A stretch of DNA of 56,473 nucleotides from Paludibacteraceae bacterium (lineage in GTDB: Bacteria; Bacteroidota; Bacteroidia; Bacteroidales; Paludibacteraceae). The stretch lies in the NCBI GenBank assembly GCA_024683975.1, contig JAIKXR010000098.1:1-56473 (forward strand). Direction: 5' to 3'. Numbering within the stretch: the stretch's first letter is position 1; the number at the start of each line of letters is the position of its first letter. Position numbers and translations under genes: made by a program. Under the pieces are notes generated by a model that saw only the letters and a list, made by a program, of their open reading frames with translations, did no database searches and was not told the DNA's origin. Of the stretch, positions 1 through 8,615 are shown piece after piece.

Positions 1-374
1 GTAACAGGTGAAGGCTTACAGAAGACCGCCGACTTGTCATGGAACGCTTCAGAGCCTTATTATTACGATGGCAAGTGGTATGCAGAGTCAAAGGACATTC
101 CTGCTCCTGCCAAGACGGTTACTCTCTACTACGTGAACACGACCAAGTGGGAGAATGTCAATGCTTATGTATGGTACAAGGATGGCGAGACCACTCATGA
201 GAAGGCTGCCTGGTCAGGTGAGGCAATGGCTAAGACGGGCGAGCAGGTTAACGGTTATGATGTATACAGTTACTCTTTCGAGACCGAATATGTAAACGTC
301 ATCTTCAACAACGCCGTAACAGGTGAAGGTTCACAGAAGACCGCCGACTTGTCATGGAACGCTTCAGAGCCTTA
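1..374 (+). repeat. DNA-level direct repeat inside the CBM26-type modules
   Basis: Bases 1-59 recur at 316-374 with two mismatches, giving a period of 315 bp (105 codons). The conservation is at DNA level, synonymous positions included. This suggests recent tandem duplication or gene conversion of the starch-binding module, so more copies are likely to the left of the window. Confidence 0.85.
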
Positions 375-846
375 CTTCTATGTTGACAAGTGGTATGCAA
401 AACTCTCTGATATTTCAATCGGTGACGAAACTCCTGACTTCGGTATTCTTGTTAACGACAACGACTATATTGCCGGTGTGAAGAACGATATGTATGAAGG
501 CGAAGGCTCTGAATACGTAGTCACTACTACTTTGAAAGTAGGCGATAAGTTCCAGAACTACGACAATGTGAATGATGCAGCTTGGCTCGTTGCCATTGAT
601 GAAGCAGGTTATAAGTTCAATGCTGAAGACAACCACTATGTTGTTACCGAAGCTGGTGAATATACCCTCTACATCAAAATCATAGGTGCAGGTAAAGACA
701 ATATGTATGTATCTTTCGTTGCCGGTGCAACTGCCCTTGATGAGATGCAACTCAATACTGTCAGCCGCAAAGTTTTCGAAAAAGGTATCATTTACATCAT
801 CCGTGATGGCAAACGCTACAACGCACAAGGCGTTGAAGTGAAATAG
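1..846 (+). CDS. Secreted starch-binding (CBM26-type) multi-module protein, 5' end missing
   Basis: The frame is open from base 1, so this is the C-terminal 281 residues of a larger protein. It starts in the last part of one module, continues through a complete CBM26-like starch-binding module (about residues 36-128; pattern TLYYVNTTKW, NAYVWYKD, W-S-G, VIFNNAVTG, KTADLSW), then a different beta-rich module (about 145-245). It ends in the tail RKVFEKGIIYII...YNAQGVEVK that recurs on five other proteins here. CBM26 modules bind raw starch or malto-oligosaccharides; the module call is by pattern memory. The secreted amylase two genes downstream supports a role in starch capture at the cell surface. 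No signal peptide is visible because the N-terminus lies outside the window. A non-ATG codon at 34 could be mistaken for a start, but the conserved module begins before it. Confidence 0.75.
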   Translation, partial: VTGEGLQKTADLSWNASEPYYYDGKWYAESKDIPAPAKTVTLYYVNTTKWENVNAYVWYKDGETTHEKAAWSGEAMAKTGEQVNGYDVYSYSFETEYVNVIFNNAVTGEGSQKTADLSWNASEPYFYVDKWYAKLSDISIGDETPDFGILVNDNDYIAGVKNDMYEGEGSEYVVTTTLKVGDKFQNYDNVNDAAWLVAIDEAGYKFNAEDNHYVVTEAGEYTLYIKIIGAGKDNMYVSFVAGATALDEMQLNTVSRKVFEKGIIYIIRDGKRYNAQGVEVK

Positions 847-865
847 ACGTTCTGCAATTTAAATA

Positions 866-896
866 AGGTAGGGGCGGCTGATTACCGCCCTTACTT
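866..896 (+). terminator. Hairpin after the starch-binding protein gene
   Basis: The arms 866-877 and 885-896 form a 12-bp stem with two G-U pairs around a 7-nt loop, with GGGCGG/CCGCCC at its core. No U-run follows, so it may be an intergenic processing or mRNA-stabilising hairpin rather than a full terminator. The C10 peptidase gene starts 40 nt downstream. Confidence 0.5.
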
Positions 897-936
897 ACCA
901 ATAAGCTCACCTATGAGCTGTAACTGAAAATCTTTT

Positions 937-2931
937 ATGAAACGACTCATTACTTTTTGTCTGTCGCTTGCGATAGCATTATCAATTATCGCCTCCACGC
1001 GAACACTCGAACAAGCAGCACAAATTGCAGCACAATTTGTTAATCAACAGCCTTCTCTCCGCCTTTCGGCTCCCGCCACAGCAACTACCATGCAGTTGGC
1101 ATACGTAGGCAGCACTGCTGACCAATCTACTCCGGCTTACTACGTATTCAATCAGCAGGAACGGCAAGGGGCTGTTTTCGTTAGTGCCGATGACCGCGCA
1201 CTACCCGTCTTAGGCTATACTGACAAGGACAGTTTCGATTACGCAACTGCCAACCCCTCGCTCCGTTGGTGGCTCACCCGGTATGCCAGACAAATTGCTG
1301 CTATTGCTCAAAATAACATTCAAACCCCTTCGCTAACCCAAGACTACGATCCTGTCGCTCCTTTATTAGGTGACATCGAGTATGATCAGGAAAAACCATA
1401 CAGTAACCTCTGTCCGCTTGATGGCACACACCGCTCGCTTACAGGATGCGTCGCTACCGCCACAGTACAGGTGATGCGTATGTGGGAATACCCGGCGCAG
1501 GGCAATGGCTCGCACTCTTACACCAGCGCGCAACTGCGCAAAACAGTTTCAGCCGACTTCAACGTGCCATACGATTGGCACAATATGTTGCACTCTTATT
1601 CAGGTTCCTACAACTCCGAACAAGCCAATGCTATAGCTACACTGATGTTCCACTGTGGCGTTGCCTGTGATATGGACTATTCATATGAGGCAGGTAGTGG
1701 CGCCTATACCGATGATATGGCCGATGGACTCGTTAAGTATTTTGGCTACAAAGTCAGCAAGTTCATTACCCAGCTCAGCCAGCGTGATTATGGCACGGCA
1801 TCTTTTCAGCCTGCAGAATACTCTGTTCGCACATCGTCTTTCCTCAACTATATTTATTCCGATATAGAAGCCGGTCGCCCTGTCATTATGGGTGGTAACG
1901 ACACTTACGGCGAAGGAGGACATGAGTTCGTCTGCGATGGACGTGACCAAAATGGCAATCTGCATATCAATTGGGGGTGGTCTGGTGATGGCAATGGCTA
2001 TTTTGCTATCACTGCTCTTGACTACGATGGCTACGAGTTCTCCTCTGACCTTGACGCTATCATTGGTCTCGAACCTGAAAACACCGAACCGGTTCCGGTC
2101 GAAAGCATTTCTCTCCATCCTGCTTCACTCACCCTCCGTATCAACGAACGACAGACCATTGCTGCCACTATCCTTCCATCCAATTCTACAGTCCGCTTTG
2201 CTACTTGGTCTTCTTCCGACCCGGCTGTTGCCTCTGTTTCCAATGGTACTGTCAAAGGTTTGAAACAGGGCGAAGCCATTATTACTGCCACAGCCGAAGG
2301 ACAACAAGCCACCGCTATAGTCACCGTCACATCCGAGATGGCTGCTTCTCAAGACTTTATTCTTGTTAACGACAAAAACGACCTTTCTGTAGGCGACCAA
2401 ATACTCATTGTCAACGAAGATAACCAAGTGGCTTTGGGTAAAACACAAAATAAGAACAACCGTTCCGGAGCCTCTGTAAATATCATTGGAAACGCTATCT
2501 CAATAGAGGATGAGAATACTACTGATATTCAAATTATCACCCTTACACAAGGCTCCACTAACGATTCTTACGGATTGATGACAGAGGAATGGTACCTCTA
2601 TGCTGCCTCTTCCTCCAAGAACTATCTCCGAACCCAGTCGCAACTTACAGATGATGCCTCGTGGCTCATCACATTCGACGATGGCCAGGCACTCATAGTT
2701 GCACAAGGCTCATATACCCACAATACCATTTTCTATAATTCGCGAAACCAACTCTTCTCTGCTTACCTCAATCCGCAATCGCCTATCGCCGTCTATGCTC
2801 GTCATACAGCTACCGGCAATGAGCAAGTGCAAGCCGATGGAAAGAAAACAAGAAAAATCTTACGGAACGGACAACTCATCATCATTTTTGAAAACGAAGA
2901 GTATAACGCTCAAGGCATCTTATTGCAATAA
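937..2931 (+). CDS. Secreted C10 (streptopain-family) cysteine peptidase with Ig-like domain
   Basis: A 664-residue protein. Residues 1-21 form a signal peptide. An inhibitory pro-domain typical of streptopain-like enzymes fills about 22-130. The catalytic cysteine is Cys171 in LTGCVATATVQ, and the catalytic histidine is His329 in GGHEFVCDG, followed by INWGWSGDGNGYF. A bacterial Ig-like group 2 (Big_2) domain spans about 386-466, followed by a beta-rich region and the shared tail (RKILRNGQLIII...YNAQGILLQ). C10 enzymes are papain-fold endopeptidases activated by pro-peptide removal, and in Bacteroidales they are commonly exported. It lies between the starch-binding protein and the amylase (21 nt before the latter), probably in one transcript. 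The family call is secure from the two catalytic motifs; the substrate is unknown. Confidence 0.9.
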   Translation: MKRLITFCLSLAIALSIIASTRTLEQAAQIAAQFVNQQPSLRLSAPATATTMQLAYVGSTADQSTPAYYVFNQQERQGAVFVSADDRALPVLGYTDKDSFDYATANPSLRWWLTRYARQIAAIAQNNIQTPSLTQDYDPVAPLLGDIEYDQEKPYSNLCPLDGTHRSLTGCVATATVQVMRMWEYPAQGNGSHSYTSAQLRKTVSADFNVPYDWHNMLHSYSGSYNSEQANAIATLMFHCGVACDMDYSYEAGSGAYTDDMADGLVKYFGYKVSKFITQLSQRDYGTASFQPAEYSVRTSSFLNYIYSDIEAGRPVIMGGNDTYGEGGHEFVCDGRDQNGNLHINWGWSGDGNGYFAITALDYDGYEFSSDLDAIIGLEPENTEPVPVESISLHPASLTLRINERQTIAATILPSNSTVRFATWSSSDPAVASVSNGTVKGLKQGEAIITATAEGQQATAIVTVTSEMAASQDFILVNDKNDLSVGDQILIVNEDNQVALGKTQNKNNRSGASVNIIGNAISIEDENTTDIQIITLTQGSTNDSYGLMTEEWYLYAASSSKNYLRTQSQLTDDASWLITFDDGQALIVAQGSYTHNTIFYNSRNQLFSAYLNPQSPIAVYARHTATGNEQVQADGKKTRKILRNGQLIIIFENEEYNAQGILLQ

Positions 2932-2952
2932 CAACTTAACTATATATTAATT

Positions 2953-5436
2953 ATGAAATCATTTAGAATATTCCTGCTGTCGGCACTATTTCTTATTGCT
3001 ACCTTACTGCCGGCTCAAGTCACCACCAACCCGTCTGTCATTCCTTTTGGTTACACAGGTGCCATTGAGTTCACTTTCGATCCCACTGAAGGCACAGGTG
3101 GTATGAAAACCGCCACAGAGTGCTACTCACACATGGGACTGATCACTGATAAAAGTAAGGATATAACCGACTGGAAATATGTCAAATCACAAAACGCTTG
3201 GGGTACTAAGTCCGAAACAGCATGGACCAAATCAGGCGAAAAATGGACACTTACCATCAACAACCTCTACGACTTCTATGGCGTTCCTTCTTCCGAGAAT
3301 ATAATAGCCATCGTTATGGTCTTCCACAATGGACAAGGTAACAATTCTTTAGAAGGCAAAAGTTCCTCTACAGCCAATGGGGATATACTAATCTATCTTG
3401 GTAAGGAAAACAAAGAATCTATTTGGGAAGGGTTCTCTTTCGCCCCTGTTACCGAACAACCTCGGCCTGCAGGAGTGTTCAATGGTATTTACTATGGTAC
3501 CGATGGCAATTCAGTGACTCTCTGTACCTTTGCTGCCGGCAACAAAACGGCTGACGACAACTCTGTCCTCGAACCGGCGCAACACGTTTATCTCATTGGC
3601 GATATGACAGACTGGGAACTCAGTAACGACTTCCAGATGAAGCGTGACGGCAACTACTTCTGGATTACTGTCCCCATTGAGAAAGGCAAGGAATATCGTT
3701 TTCAATACGCCGTCGTGCGCGCTGATGGAACCAAAAAACTCATCTCCGACCTCTTCTCCGAAAAACTCCTCACAGGTGACGATAACTACGAACCTAAACA
3801 GACCGACCCCTCGCTCATCTCTTACCCTATGAAAGGCGCAGAAGGTTACGTCTCCGTTCTCCAATCCGATAAAACACCTTTCGTATGGTCCGATGCCACC
3901 ACTTCTTTCCAACGTCCTGACAAGAACAATCTCGTCATCTACGAACTATGGATATACGACCATACCCCGGAGCGCAATATCCCCGGTCTGATGAAAAGAC
4001 TTGACTATATCCAAAACCTCGGTGTGAACTGCGTTGAACTGATGCCTGTCTGCGAGTTCGATGGTAACAACTCATGGGGATATTCGCCTAACCACTATTT
4101 TGCTCTTGACAAAGCCTATGGTACACCGGAAATGCTCAAACTCTTCATCGATGAGTGTCACAAACGTGGTATGGCAGTCGTCCTTGACATGGTATTCAAC
4201 CACGCTACAGGCAACAACCCTATGAACAAACTTTATCCTTATGGCAATGATCTCAAGTTCAATCCCTGTTTCAATGTCACACCGCCACATCCTGACAATG
4301 TCTATCAAGACTGGAATCACGACTTTGAACCGGTTAAGGATATGTTCCGTCGTGCAGTCGCTTATTGGCTCTCCGAATACAAAGTGGATGGCTATCGCTT
4401 TGACCTTAGTCACGGGCTTTGTGGCAAAACATACAACGCCCCAGCCAACATTAAGGAATACTACGATGTGATGCAAGCCACTTCGCCCGGTTCATACCTT
4501 ATGCTCGAACATTGGGGGAACAGTATGGGTACAGACCGTCCTAAATTTGTTCAGCAAGGAATGATGTGCTGGCAGAACACTTCTTATGTCTTCCAGCAAG
4601 CTACTGGTGCTTGGCTCGAAGGCGATGGACTGGGTGATGCCAACTCCGACAACTACGTCTCATATTCTAACAACCACGATGAGGAACGTCCTTTCTTCAA
4701 AGCCAAACAGTGGGGAGCGGGCAACCTTTCCACATCCGAAGAGGCACGTGCGGCGCGTATCCCGCTCGTTATCGGTATGCAGGCAATGATCAACGGACCA
4801 CAACTCTTCTACCATTTTGACGAACTCGGTTTCGACTACTCTAAATTCCAAGACAAGGACGGACGCTTCGGTACAGACGGCATTGAGGCCTATGGCTCGT
4901 CCATCAGCACGAACACGGTCAATTACGAAGTCAAAATGTCTGTCAAGTACCGTCCTGAACCTTGGATGGCTGCCGGACCGCGTATGCGGGGCTATCAGCG
5001 TCTGGCGCAGATAATCCAACTTCGCACACGCCTCCTGCCTAACGTCTTTGAAGGCAATCCGACACAAGCCTCGCTTAACGCGAAAGCTGCTGTCAAAAGC
5101 GTACAATGGGGTAACCAAGTCTTTGTCGTTGGCAACTTCTCTGCTACAACAGCCCAAGCAGTCAGTCTCCCCGCTGGAACTTGGTATGACTACCTTGACG
5201 GCGGACAAAATGCATCCACATCTTATACTCTGCAGCCTAACGAAATAAAGGTGTTCACAGGCTCATACATTGCTGCTCCTGTCGTCCCTGACCATTACGA
5301 AGAAGGCTCAACAGATGTTGAATACATATTCTCCGAACCCGTCTCAACTACCAGAAAACTACTCATCGACGGCATTATGTACATTATACGTGAAGATGGT
5401 AGTGTCTTTACAATTACTGGCAACAAGATTCAATAA
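2953..5436 (+). CDS. Secreted GH13 alpha-amylase-family glycoside hydrolase
   Basis: An 827-residue protein with a signal peptide (about 1-21, ending LLPAQ). A beta-sandwich domain covers about 22-185, and a CBM48/E-set-like domain about 205-300 (YLIGDMTDW). A GH13 barrel follows from about 320. The catalytic set is complete: nucleophile Asp484 in GYRFDLSHG, acid/base Glu519 in YLMLEHWG, and stabiliser Asp576 in NNHDEERP. GH13 region I is VLDMVFNHA. A C-terminal beta domain precedes the shared tail (TRKLLIDGIMYII...TITGNKIQ). It should hydrolyse alpha-1,4-glucan outside the cytoplasm. The layout also resembles branching or debranching subfamilies, so linkage preference is open. The preceding starch-binding protein supports starch use. 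A strong terminator follows the stop. Confidence 0.88.
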   Translation: MKSFRIFLLSALFLIATLLPAQVTTNPSVIPFGYTGAIEFTFDPTEGTGGMKTATECYSHMGLITDKSKDITDWKYVKSQNAWGTKSETAWTKSGEKWTLTINNLYDFYGVPSSENIIAIVMVFHNGQGNNSLEGKSSSTANGDILIYLGKENKESIWEGFSFAPVTEQPRPAGVFNGIYYGTDGNSVTLCTFAAGNKTADDNSVLEPAQHVYLIGDMTDWELSNDFQMKRDGNYFWITVPIEKGKEYRFQYAVVRADGTKKLISDLFSEKLLTGDDNYEPKQTDPSLISYPMKGAEGYVSVLQSDKTPFVWSDATTSFQRPDKNNLVIYELWIYDHTPERNIPGLMKRLDYIQNLGVNCVELMPVCEFDGNNSWGYSPNHYFALDKAYGTPEMLKLFIDECHKRGMAVVLDMVFNHATGNNPMNKLYPYGNDLKFNPCFNVTPPHPDNVYQDWNHDFEPVKDMFRRAVAYWLSEYKVDGYRFDLSHGLCGKTYNAPANIKEYYDVMQATSPGSYLMLEHWGNSMGTDRPKFVQQGMMCWQNTSYVFQQATGAWLEGDGLGDANSDNYVSYSNNHDEERPFFKAKQWGAGNLSTSEEARAARIPLVIGMQAMINGPQLFYHFDELGFDYSKFQDKDGRFGTDGIEAYGSSISTNTVNYEVKMSVKYRPEPWMAAGPRMRGYQRLAQIIQLRTRLLPNVFEGNPTQASLNAKAAVKSVQWGNQVFVVGNFSATTAQAVSLPAGTWYDYLDGGQNASTSYTLQPNEIKVFTGSYIAAPVVPDHYEEGSTDVEYIFSEPVSTTRKLLIDGIMYIIREDGSVFTITGNKIQ

Positions 5437-5442
5437 AACAAT

Positions 5443-5478
5443 AAGAAAGGGCAGTTTACATCGTAATTGCCCTTTCTT
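5443..5478. terminator. Bidirectional terminator between amylase and tRNA-Glu
   Basis: An 11-bp perfect stem (5443-5453 with 5468-5478) closes a 14-nt loop. The 3' arm ends in CTTTCTT and the 5' arm in A-rich sequence, so it can act for the amylase transcript (+) and for the tRNA transcript (-). Confidence 0.8.
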
Positions 5479-5480
5479 TG

Positions 5481-5553
5481 TAGTGCTACCCGGACTCGAA
5501 CCGGGGTTTACGGCGTGAGAGGCCGTTGTCCTAGGCCACTAGACGATAGCACC
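5481..5553 (-). tRNA. tRNA-Glu (anticodon CTC)
   Basis: On the minus strand the 73-nt sequence folds as a standard cloverleaf. The acceptor stem GGTGCTA pairs with TAGCACT (G1-U72 wobble) and the discriminator is A. The D-arm GTCTAGTGGCCTAGGAC is characteristic of tRNA-Glu. The anticodon stem ACGGC/GCCGT has loop CTCTCAC, giving anticodon CTC at 34-36. The T-arm is CCCGG-TTCGAGT-CCGGG. No CCA is encoded. It would decode GAG. A consensus promoter lies immediately upstream. Confidence 0.95.
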
Positions 5554-5566
5554 TCATAACAATGCG

Positions 5567-5597
5567 CAAAAGTACGGCGGATTTTCTATCTGCACAA
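5567..5597 (-). promoter_or_regulatory. Promoter of tRNA-Glu
   Basis: Reading on the minus strand, a -33 TTG (5595-5597) is followed by a 20-nt spacer and a -7 element TACTTTTG (5567-5574). This matches the Bacteroidota sigma-ABfr consensus. The tRNA 5' end is 13 nt downstream of the -7 box. Confidence 0.85.
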
Positions 5598-5628
5598 GTG
5601 TTTTAGTAAAAAAATATAAAAATTCTTT

Positions 5629-6789
5629 ATGAAACCCACAATAACGCTTATTGACAGACTGCACTACCATCACGTCTGGGAAGTAGCTCTCGCTTTTTCC
5701 GTCGTTTTTGTGGTCATTTCCATCATCTATTCCAACTTTATCTCCGTACAGTTGACCAATGAAGAAACAAAAATGATGGAAATATGGGCGGAAGCAACAC
5801 GCCAGTTCATTCAAGCGGACGAAAATACCGACATTGATTTCGTTTCACATATTATCGAGGACAATACCAACATCCCTGTATATATGCTTGATTCTGACGG
5901 TAAGATACTCCTTACTCGTAATGTCCGTGACACTGTGGCTGACCCGACTCTCCTTCACGGTCCCATCGTTGTGGACATTGACGAAAACACAACTCAGTAT
6001 ATCTTTTACGATGACTCTTTCGCCCTCAAAAACTTGCATATCTATCCCTATATCTCGTTTGGCGTACTCACTCTCTTTGTCCTCATAGCACTCATTGTTA
6101 TCTATACCACCCAAAGGAGTGAACAAAACCGTGTGTGGGTCGGTTTGACTAAAGAAACTGCCCACCAGCTCGGTACACCAATTTCCTCGCTCGCAGCATG
6201 GCAGGAACTATTGCAGCAACGCTATCCTGATGACGAGTATATCCCTCAGATTCAGTTGGACATATCTCGTCTGCAAGCAATTACCGAACGCTTCTCCAAG
6301 ATTGGGAGCGAACCCGAGCTCTCCTTGCAGCCTGTCCAACCTGTCATCGCCCAAACCATCACCTATATGCAGGCGCGCATATCAAAAAAAATCGCACTCC
6401 ATTGTGAGTGTGACCCCTCTTGTCAAGACGTTCAAATGCTACTCAATGCCACTCTTTTCCAATGGGTTATGGAGAATCTTATTAAGAACGCTATCGATGC
6501 CATCCCCTCCTCAGGCTCTGTCTCTTTCCACCTGCATCCCGAAGGCAAGTCGCTTGCACTCGATGTTTCCGATACAGGCAAAGGTATTGACCGCAATCAT
6601 TTCAAGCGCATCTTCCGCCCGGGATTTACAACCAAACAACGCGGTTGGGGACTCGGACTCTCGCTCTCAAAGCGTATCATCGAAGATTACCATGGCGGCA
6701 AACTCTTTGTCTATCAGTCTGTCCAAGGGCAGGGAACCACTTTCCGTATCCTTCTCAAAGACCCCATATACAACGCTCCCGCTGCCTGA
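5629..6789 (+). CDS. Membrane-bound sensor histidine kinase (orphan)
   Basis: A 386-residue protein. It has a transmembrane segment at about 18-38, a periplasmic sensor of roughly 100 residues, and a second transmembrane segment at about 139-160. The H-box follows (ETAHQLGTPISSL, phospho-acceptor His179), then the N-box (WVMENLIKNAID), G1 (VSDTGKGI) and G2 (GWGLGLSLSK) motifs of an HATPase domain. It should autophosphorylate in response to a periplasmic or membrane signal and pass the phosphate to a response regulator. None is encoded nearby, so the partner is elsewhere. Its 3' end runs 123 bp into the convergent ispE gene, and the last 41 codons are antisense to the IspE C-terminus. No consensus promoter was found ahead of the start. 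Confidence 0.9.
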   Translation: MKPTITLIDRLHYHHVWEVALAFSVVFVVISIIYSNFISVQLTNEETKMMEIWAEATRQFIQADENTDIDFVSHIIEDNTNIPVYMLDSDGKILLTRNVRDTVADPTLLHGPIVVDIDENTTQYIFYDDSFALKNLHIYPYISFGVLTLFVLIALIVIYTTQRSEQNRVWVGLTKETAHQLGTPISSLAAWQELLQQRYPDDEYIPQIQLDISRLQAITERFSKIGSEPELSLQPVQPVIAQTITYMQARISKKIALHCECDPSCQDVQMLLNATLFQWVMENLIKNAIDAIPSSGSVSFHLHPEGKSLALDVSDTGKGIDRNHFKRIFRPGFTTKQRGWGLGLSLSKRIIEDYHGGKLFVYQSVQGQGTTFRILLKDPIYNAPAA

Positions 6790-7473
6790 CATCAACGCAT
6801 ATTCGGCTCCGGCATCTGTCAGCATCTGTTTTGCACGACCCAGAATCGGATAACGTTCAAAAACTGTCTCTTCAAAGTCATTGACTCTCAAATCAAAAGG
6901 CTCGTCATGAAGATGTATGCCTGCGTATGCCTCTCTTGTGCTGACCGATACTTCAGGCTTGATCATCACCATTCGTTTACCCGACCAAGTAAAGTCTGTA
7001 GGCTCAAGTTTGTCTCCGATACCTGTCGCTATGCAAGGTTTGTTATAAACGAAAAAAGCGCAGTCCGCACCTATCGGTCTGACTGCCTCTGCCATCTCTT
7101 CTTTGCTCAATCCCAATCCGAACAATTCATTCACAGCCATTACTGTGTGTGCTGCATCCGATGAACCGCCGCCTAATCCTGCACCAAATGGCACCCTCTT
7201 GTCCAACCTGACTCTTATCCCGCCAACCTGCTCATACTTCTCTGCCATTCGGCGGTATGCCTTCACTATCAGATTGTCCTCGTCATTGCAATCAATGTCT
7301 ATTCCGCTCGTTGTCAGTTCTATACCTCGCTCGCCGTCCGTCTTTTCCACCTCAAGCAAATCGTACAAACCATGCACAGGATAGAACAAAGTCTCTATCT
7401 CATGATAACCGTCATCTCTCTTACGCCTGACGCGCAATCCTGCATTGACCTTGCAATTAGCCCTAATCTGCAT
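6667..7473 (-). CDS. ispE: 4-diphosphocytidyl-2-C-methyl-D-erythritol kinase (IspE)
   Basis: A 268-residue GHMP-family kinase of normal length. It has N-terminal Lys8 in ANCKVNAGL and the ATP-binding glycine loop PFGAGLGGGSSDAA (95-108). A catalytic Asp sits near 137 (GADCAFF), and the C-terminal GHMP motif is ALMSGSGS. It phosphorylates CDP-methylerythritol in the MEP pathway to isoprenoid precursors. It is the last gene of the minus-strand operon and starts 1 nt after the GT4 stop codon. Its 3' end overlaps the histidine kinase gene. Pairing ispE with glycan genes is not functionally obvious. Confidence 0.95.
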   Translation of the reverse strand: MQIRANCKVNAGLRVRRKRDDGYHEIETLFYPVHGLYDLLEVEKTDGERGIELTTSGIDIDCNDEDNLIVKAYRRMAEKYEQVGGIRVRLDKRVPFGAGLGGGSSDAAHTVMAVNELFGLGLSKEEMAEAVRPIGADCAFFVYNKPCIATGIGDKLEPTDFTWSGKRMVMIKPEVSVSTREAYAGIHLHDEPFDLRVNDFEETVFERYPILGRAKQMLTDAGAEYALMSGSGSVVYGVFEKDTESGSLPLDRLIDKEFAAMVIFDDTL

Positions 7474-7474
7474 C

Positions 7475-8614
7475 TTATCTCCTTGTCACTAAATCATATA
7501 CCGCTCTCACCTTCTTGCCGGCGTCCTCCCATCTGATGCCGTTAACCTCTTTCCGCCCTTCCTCGCTTAACGACTTGTACAATGCGGGGTTGGTCACAAT
7601 TGAGTATATGGCATCTGCCATCGCGTCTATGTCCCAGTAGTCTGTCTTTATCGCATGGTGCAGTATCTCTGCGCAACCTGACTGATAGGATATGATGCTC
7701 GGACAACCTACCTGCATTGCCTCCAATGGGGAGATGCCGAATGGCTCGCTCACCGATGGCATTATATATACATCTGAATCTGCCAGCAGTTGTTGCACTT
7801 GTTTGCCCCTCATAAATCCCGGGAAATGAAAACGTGTCGATATGCCTCTGCGGGCTACCAAGTCTATCATTTCTTGCATCTTGTCGCCGCTGCCGGCCAT
7901 TACAAACCGTACATTGTCTGTCTTTTGTAGCACTCTTGCTGCGGCCTCTACAAAGTATTCAGGACCCTTTTGCATCGTTATCCTACCCAAGAATGTCACC
8001 AGGTGATCCTTTCGCTTATGGTGAACAAACTCCTCAGGATTAGCCAACGGAAAAACGGCATTATGCACCGTTGAAACTTTCTCTGTCGGCTGACCGTATT
8101 TGTCTATCACTGTCTGCCGTGTCAGGTTGCTGACGCACATTATGTGATCAGCCATGTCCATCCCTTGTCTCTCAATCGCATATACGGTAGGATTGACCTG
8201 TCCCCGTGACCTGTCAAAGTCTGTTGCATGCACGTGTATGACCAAAGGTTTCCCGCTCAGCCTTTTGGCTGTCGCGCCTGCCGGATATGTCAGCCAGTCG
8301 TGTGAGTGAATAACGTCAAAACTCTCCCGCTGTGCCAGTACCGCTGCCACCTGTTCATAGTTGCTTATCTCTTCCAGTAAGTTGTCAGGATATCGACCGG
8401 AGAACTCTATGCATCCTCTGCCGGGTACATCCACTCCGTTGGCACCTGTTATGCGCAGAAACGACTCATCCTCATCGCCCCACGGACGAGGCAGCACAAA
8501 CACAATCTCCATATCGCCTTGTTGAGCCAGACCGTAGGTCAGTCCGTAACTCGCTGTTCCTAAACCCCCAAGTATATGTGGCGGGAACTCCCACCCGAAC
8601 ATCAGTGCTTTCAT
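7475..8614 (-). CDS. GT4-type glycosyltransferase, glycogen/starch synthase-like
   Basis: A 379-residue GT-B fold enzyme. The N-terminus MLFGWEFPP-like (MKALMFGWEFPPHILGG) resembles the glycogen synthase K-x-G-G-like loop. HSHDWLTYPAG is the interdomain sugar-binding region. The donor-site motif is FGISPLEAMQVGCPSI, with the conserved Glu. It lies directly downstream of the debranching enzyme gene (1 nt gap), an arrangement familiar in Bacteroidales. I therefore infer that it elongates glycogen or another alpha-glucan. It is much shorter than classic GlgA (about 480 residues), and a role in another polysaccharide cannot be excluded from sequence alone. Confidence 0.8.
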   Translation of the reverse strand: MKALMFGWEFPPHILGGLGTASYGLTYGLAQQGDMEIVFVLPRPWGDEDESFLRITGANGVDVPGRGCIEFSGRYPDNLLEEISNYEQVAAVLAQRESFDVIHSHDWLTYPAGATAKRLSGKPLVIHVHATDFDRSRGQVNPTVYAIERQGMDMADHIMCVSNLTRQTVIDKYGQPTEKVSTVHNAVFPLANPEEFVHHKRKDHLVTFLGRITMQKGPEYFVEAAARVLQKTDNVRFVMAGSGDKMQEMIDLVARRGISTRFHFPGFMRGKQVQQLLADSDVYIMPSVSEPFGISPLEAMQVGCPSIISYQSGCAEILHHAIKTDYWDIDAMADAIYSIVTNPALYKSLSEEGRKEVNGIRWEDAGKKVRAVYDLVTRR

Positions 8615-8615
8615 A

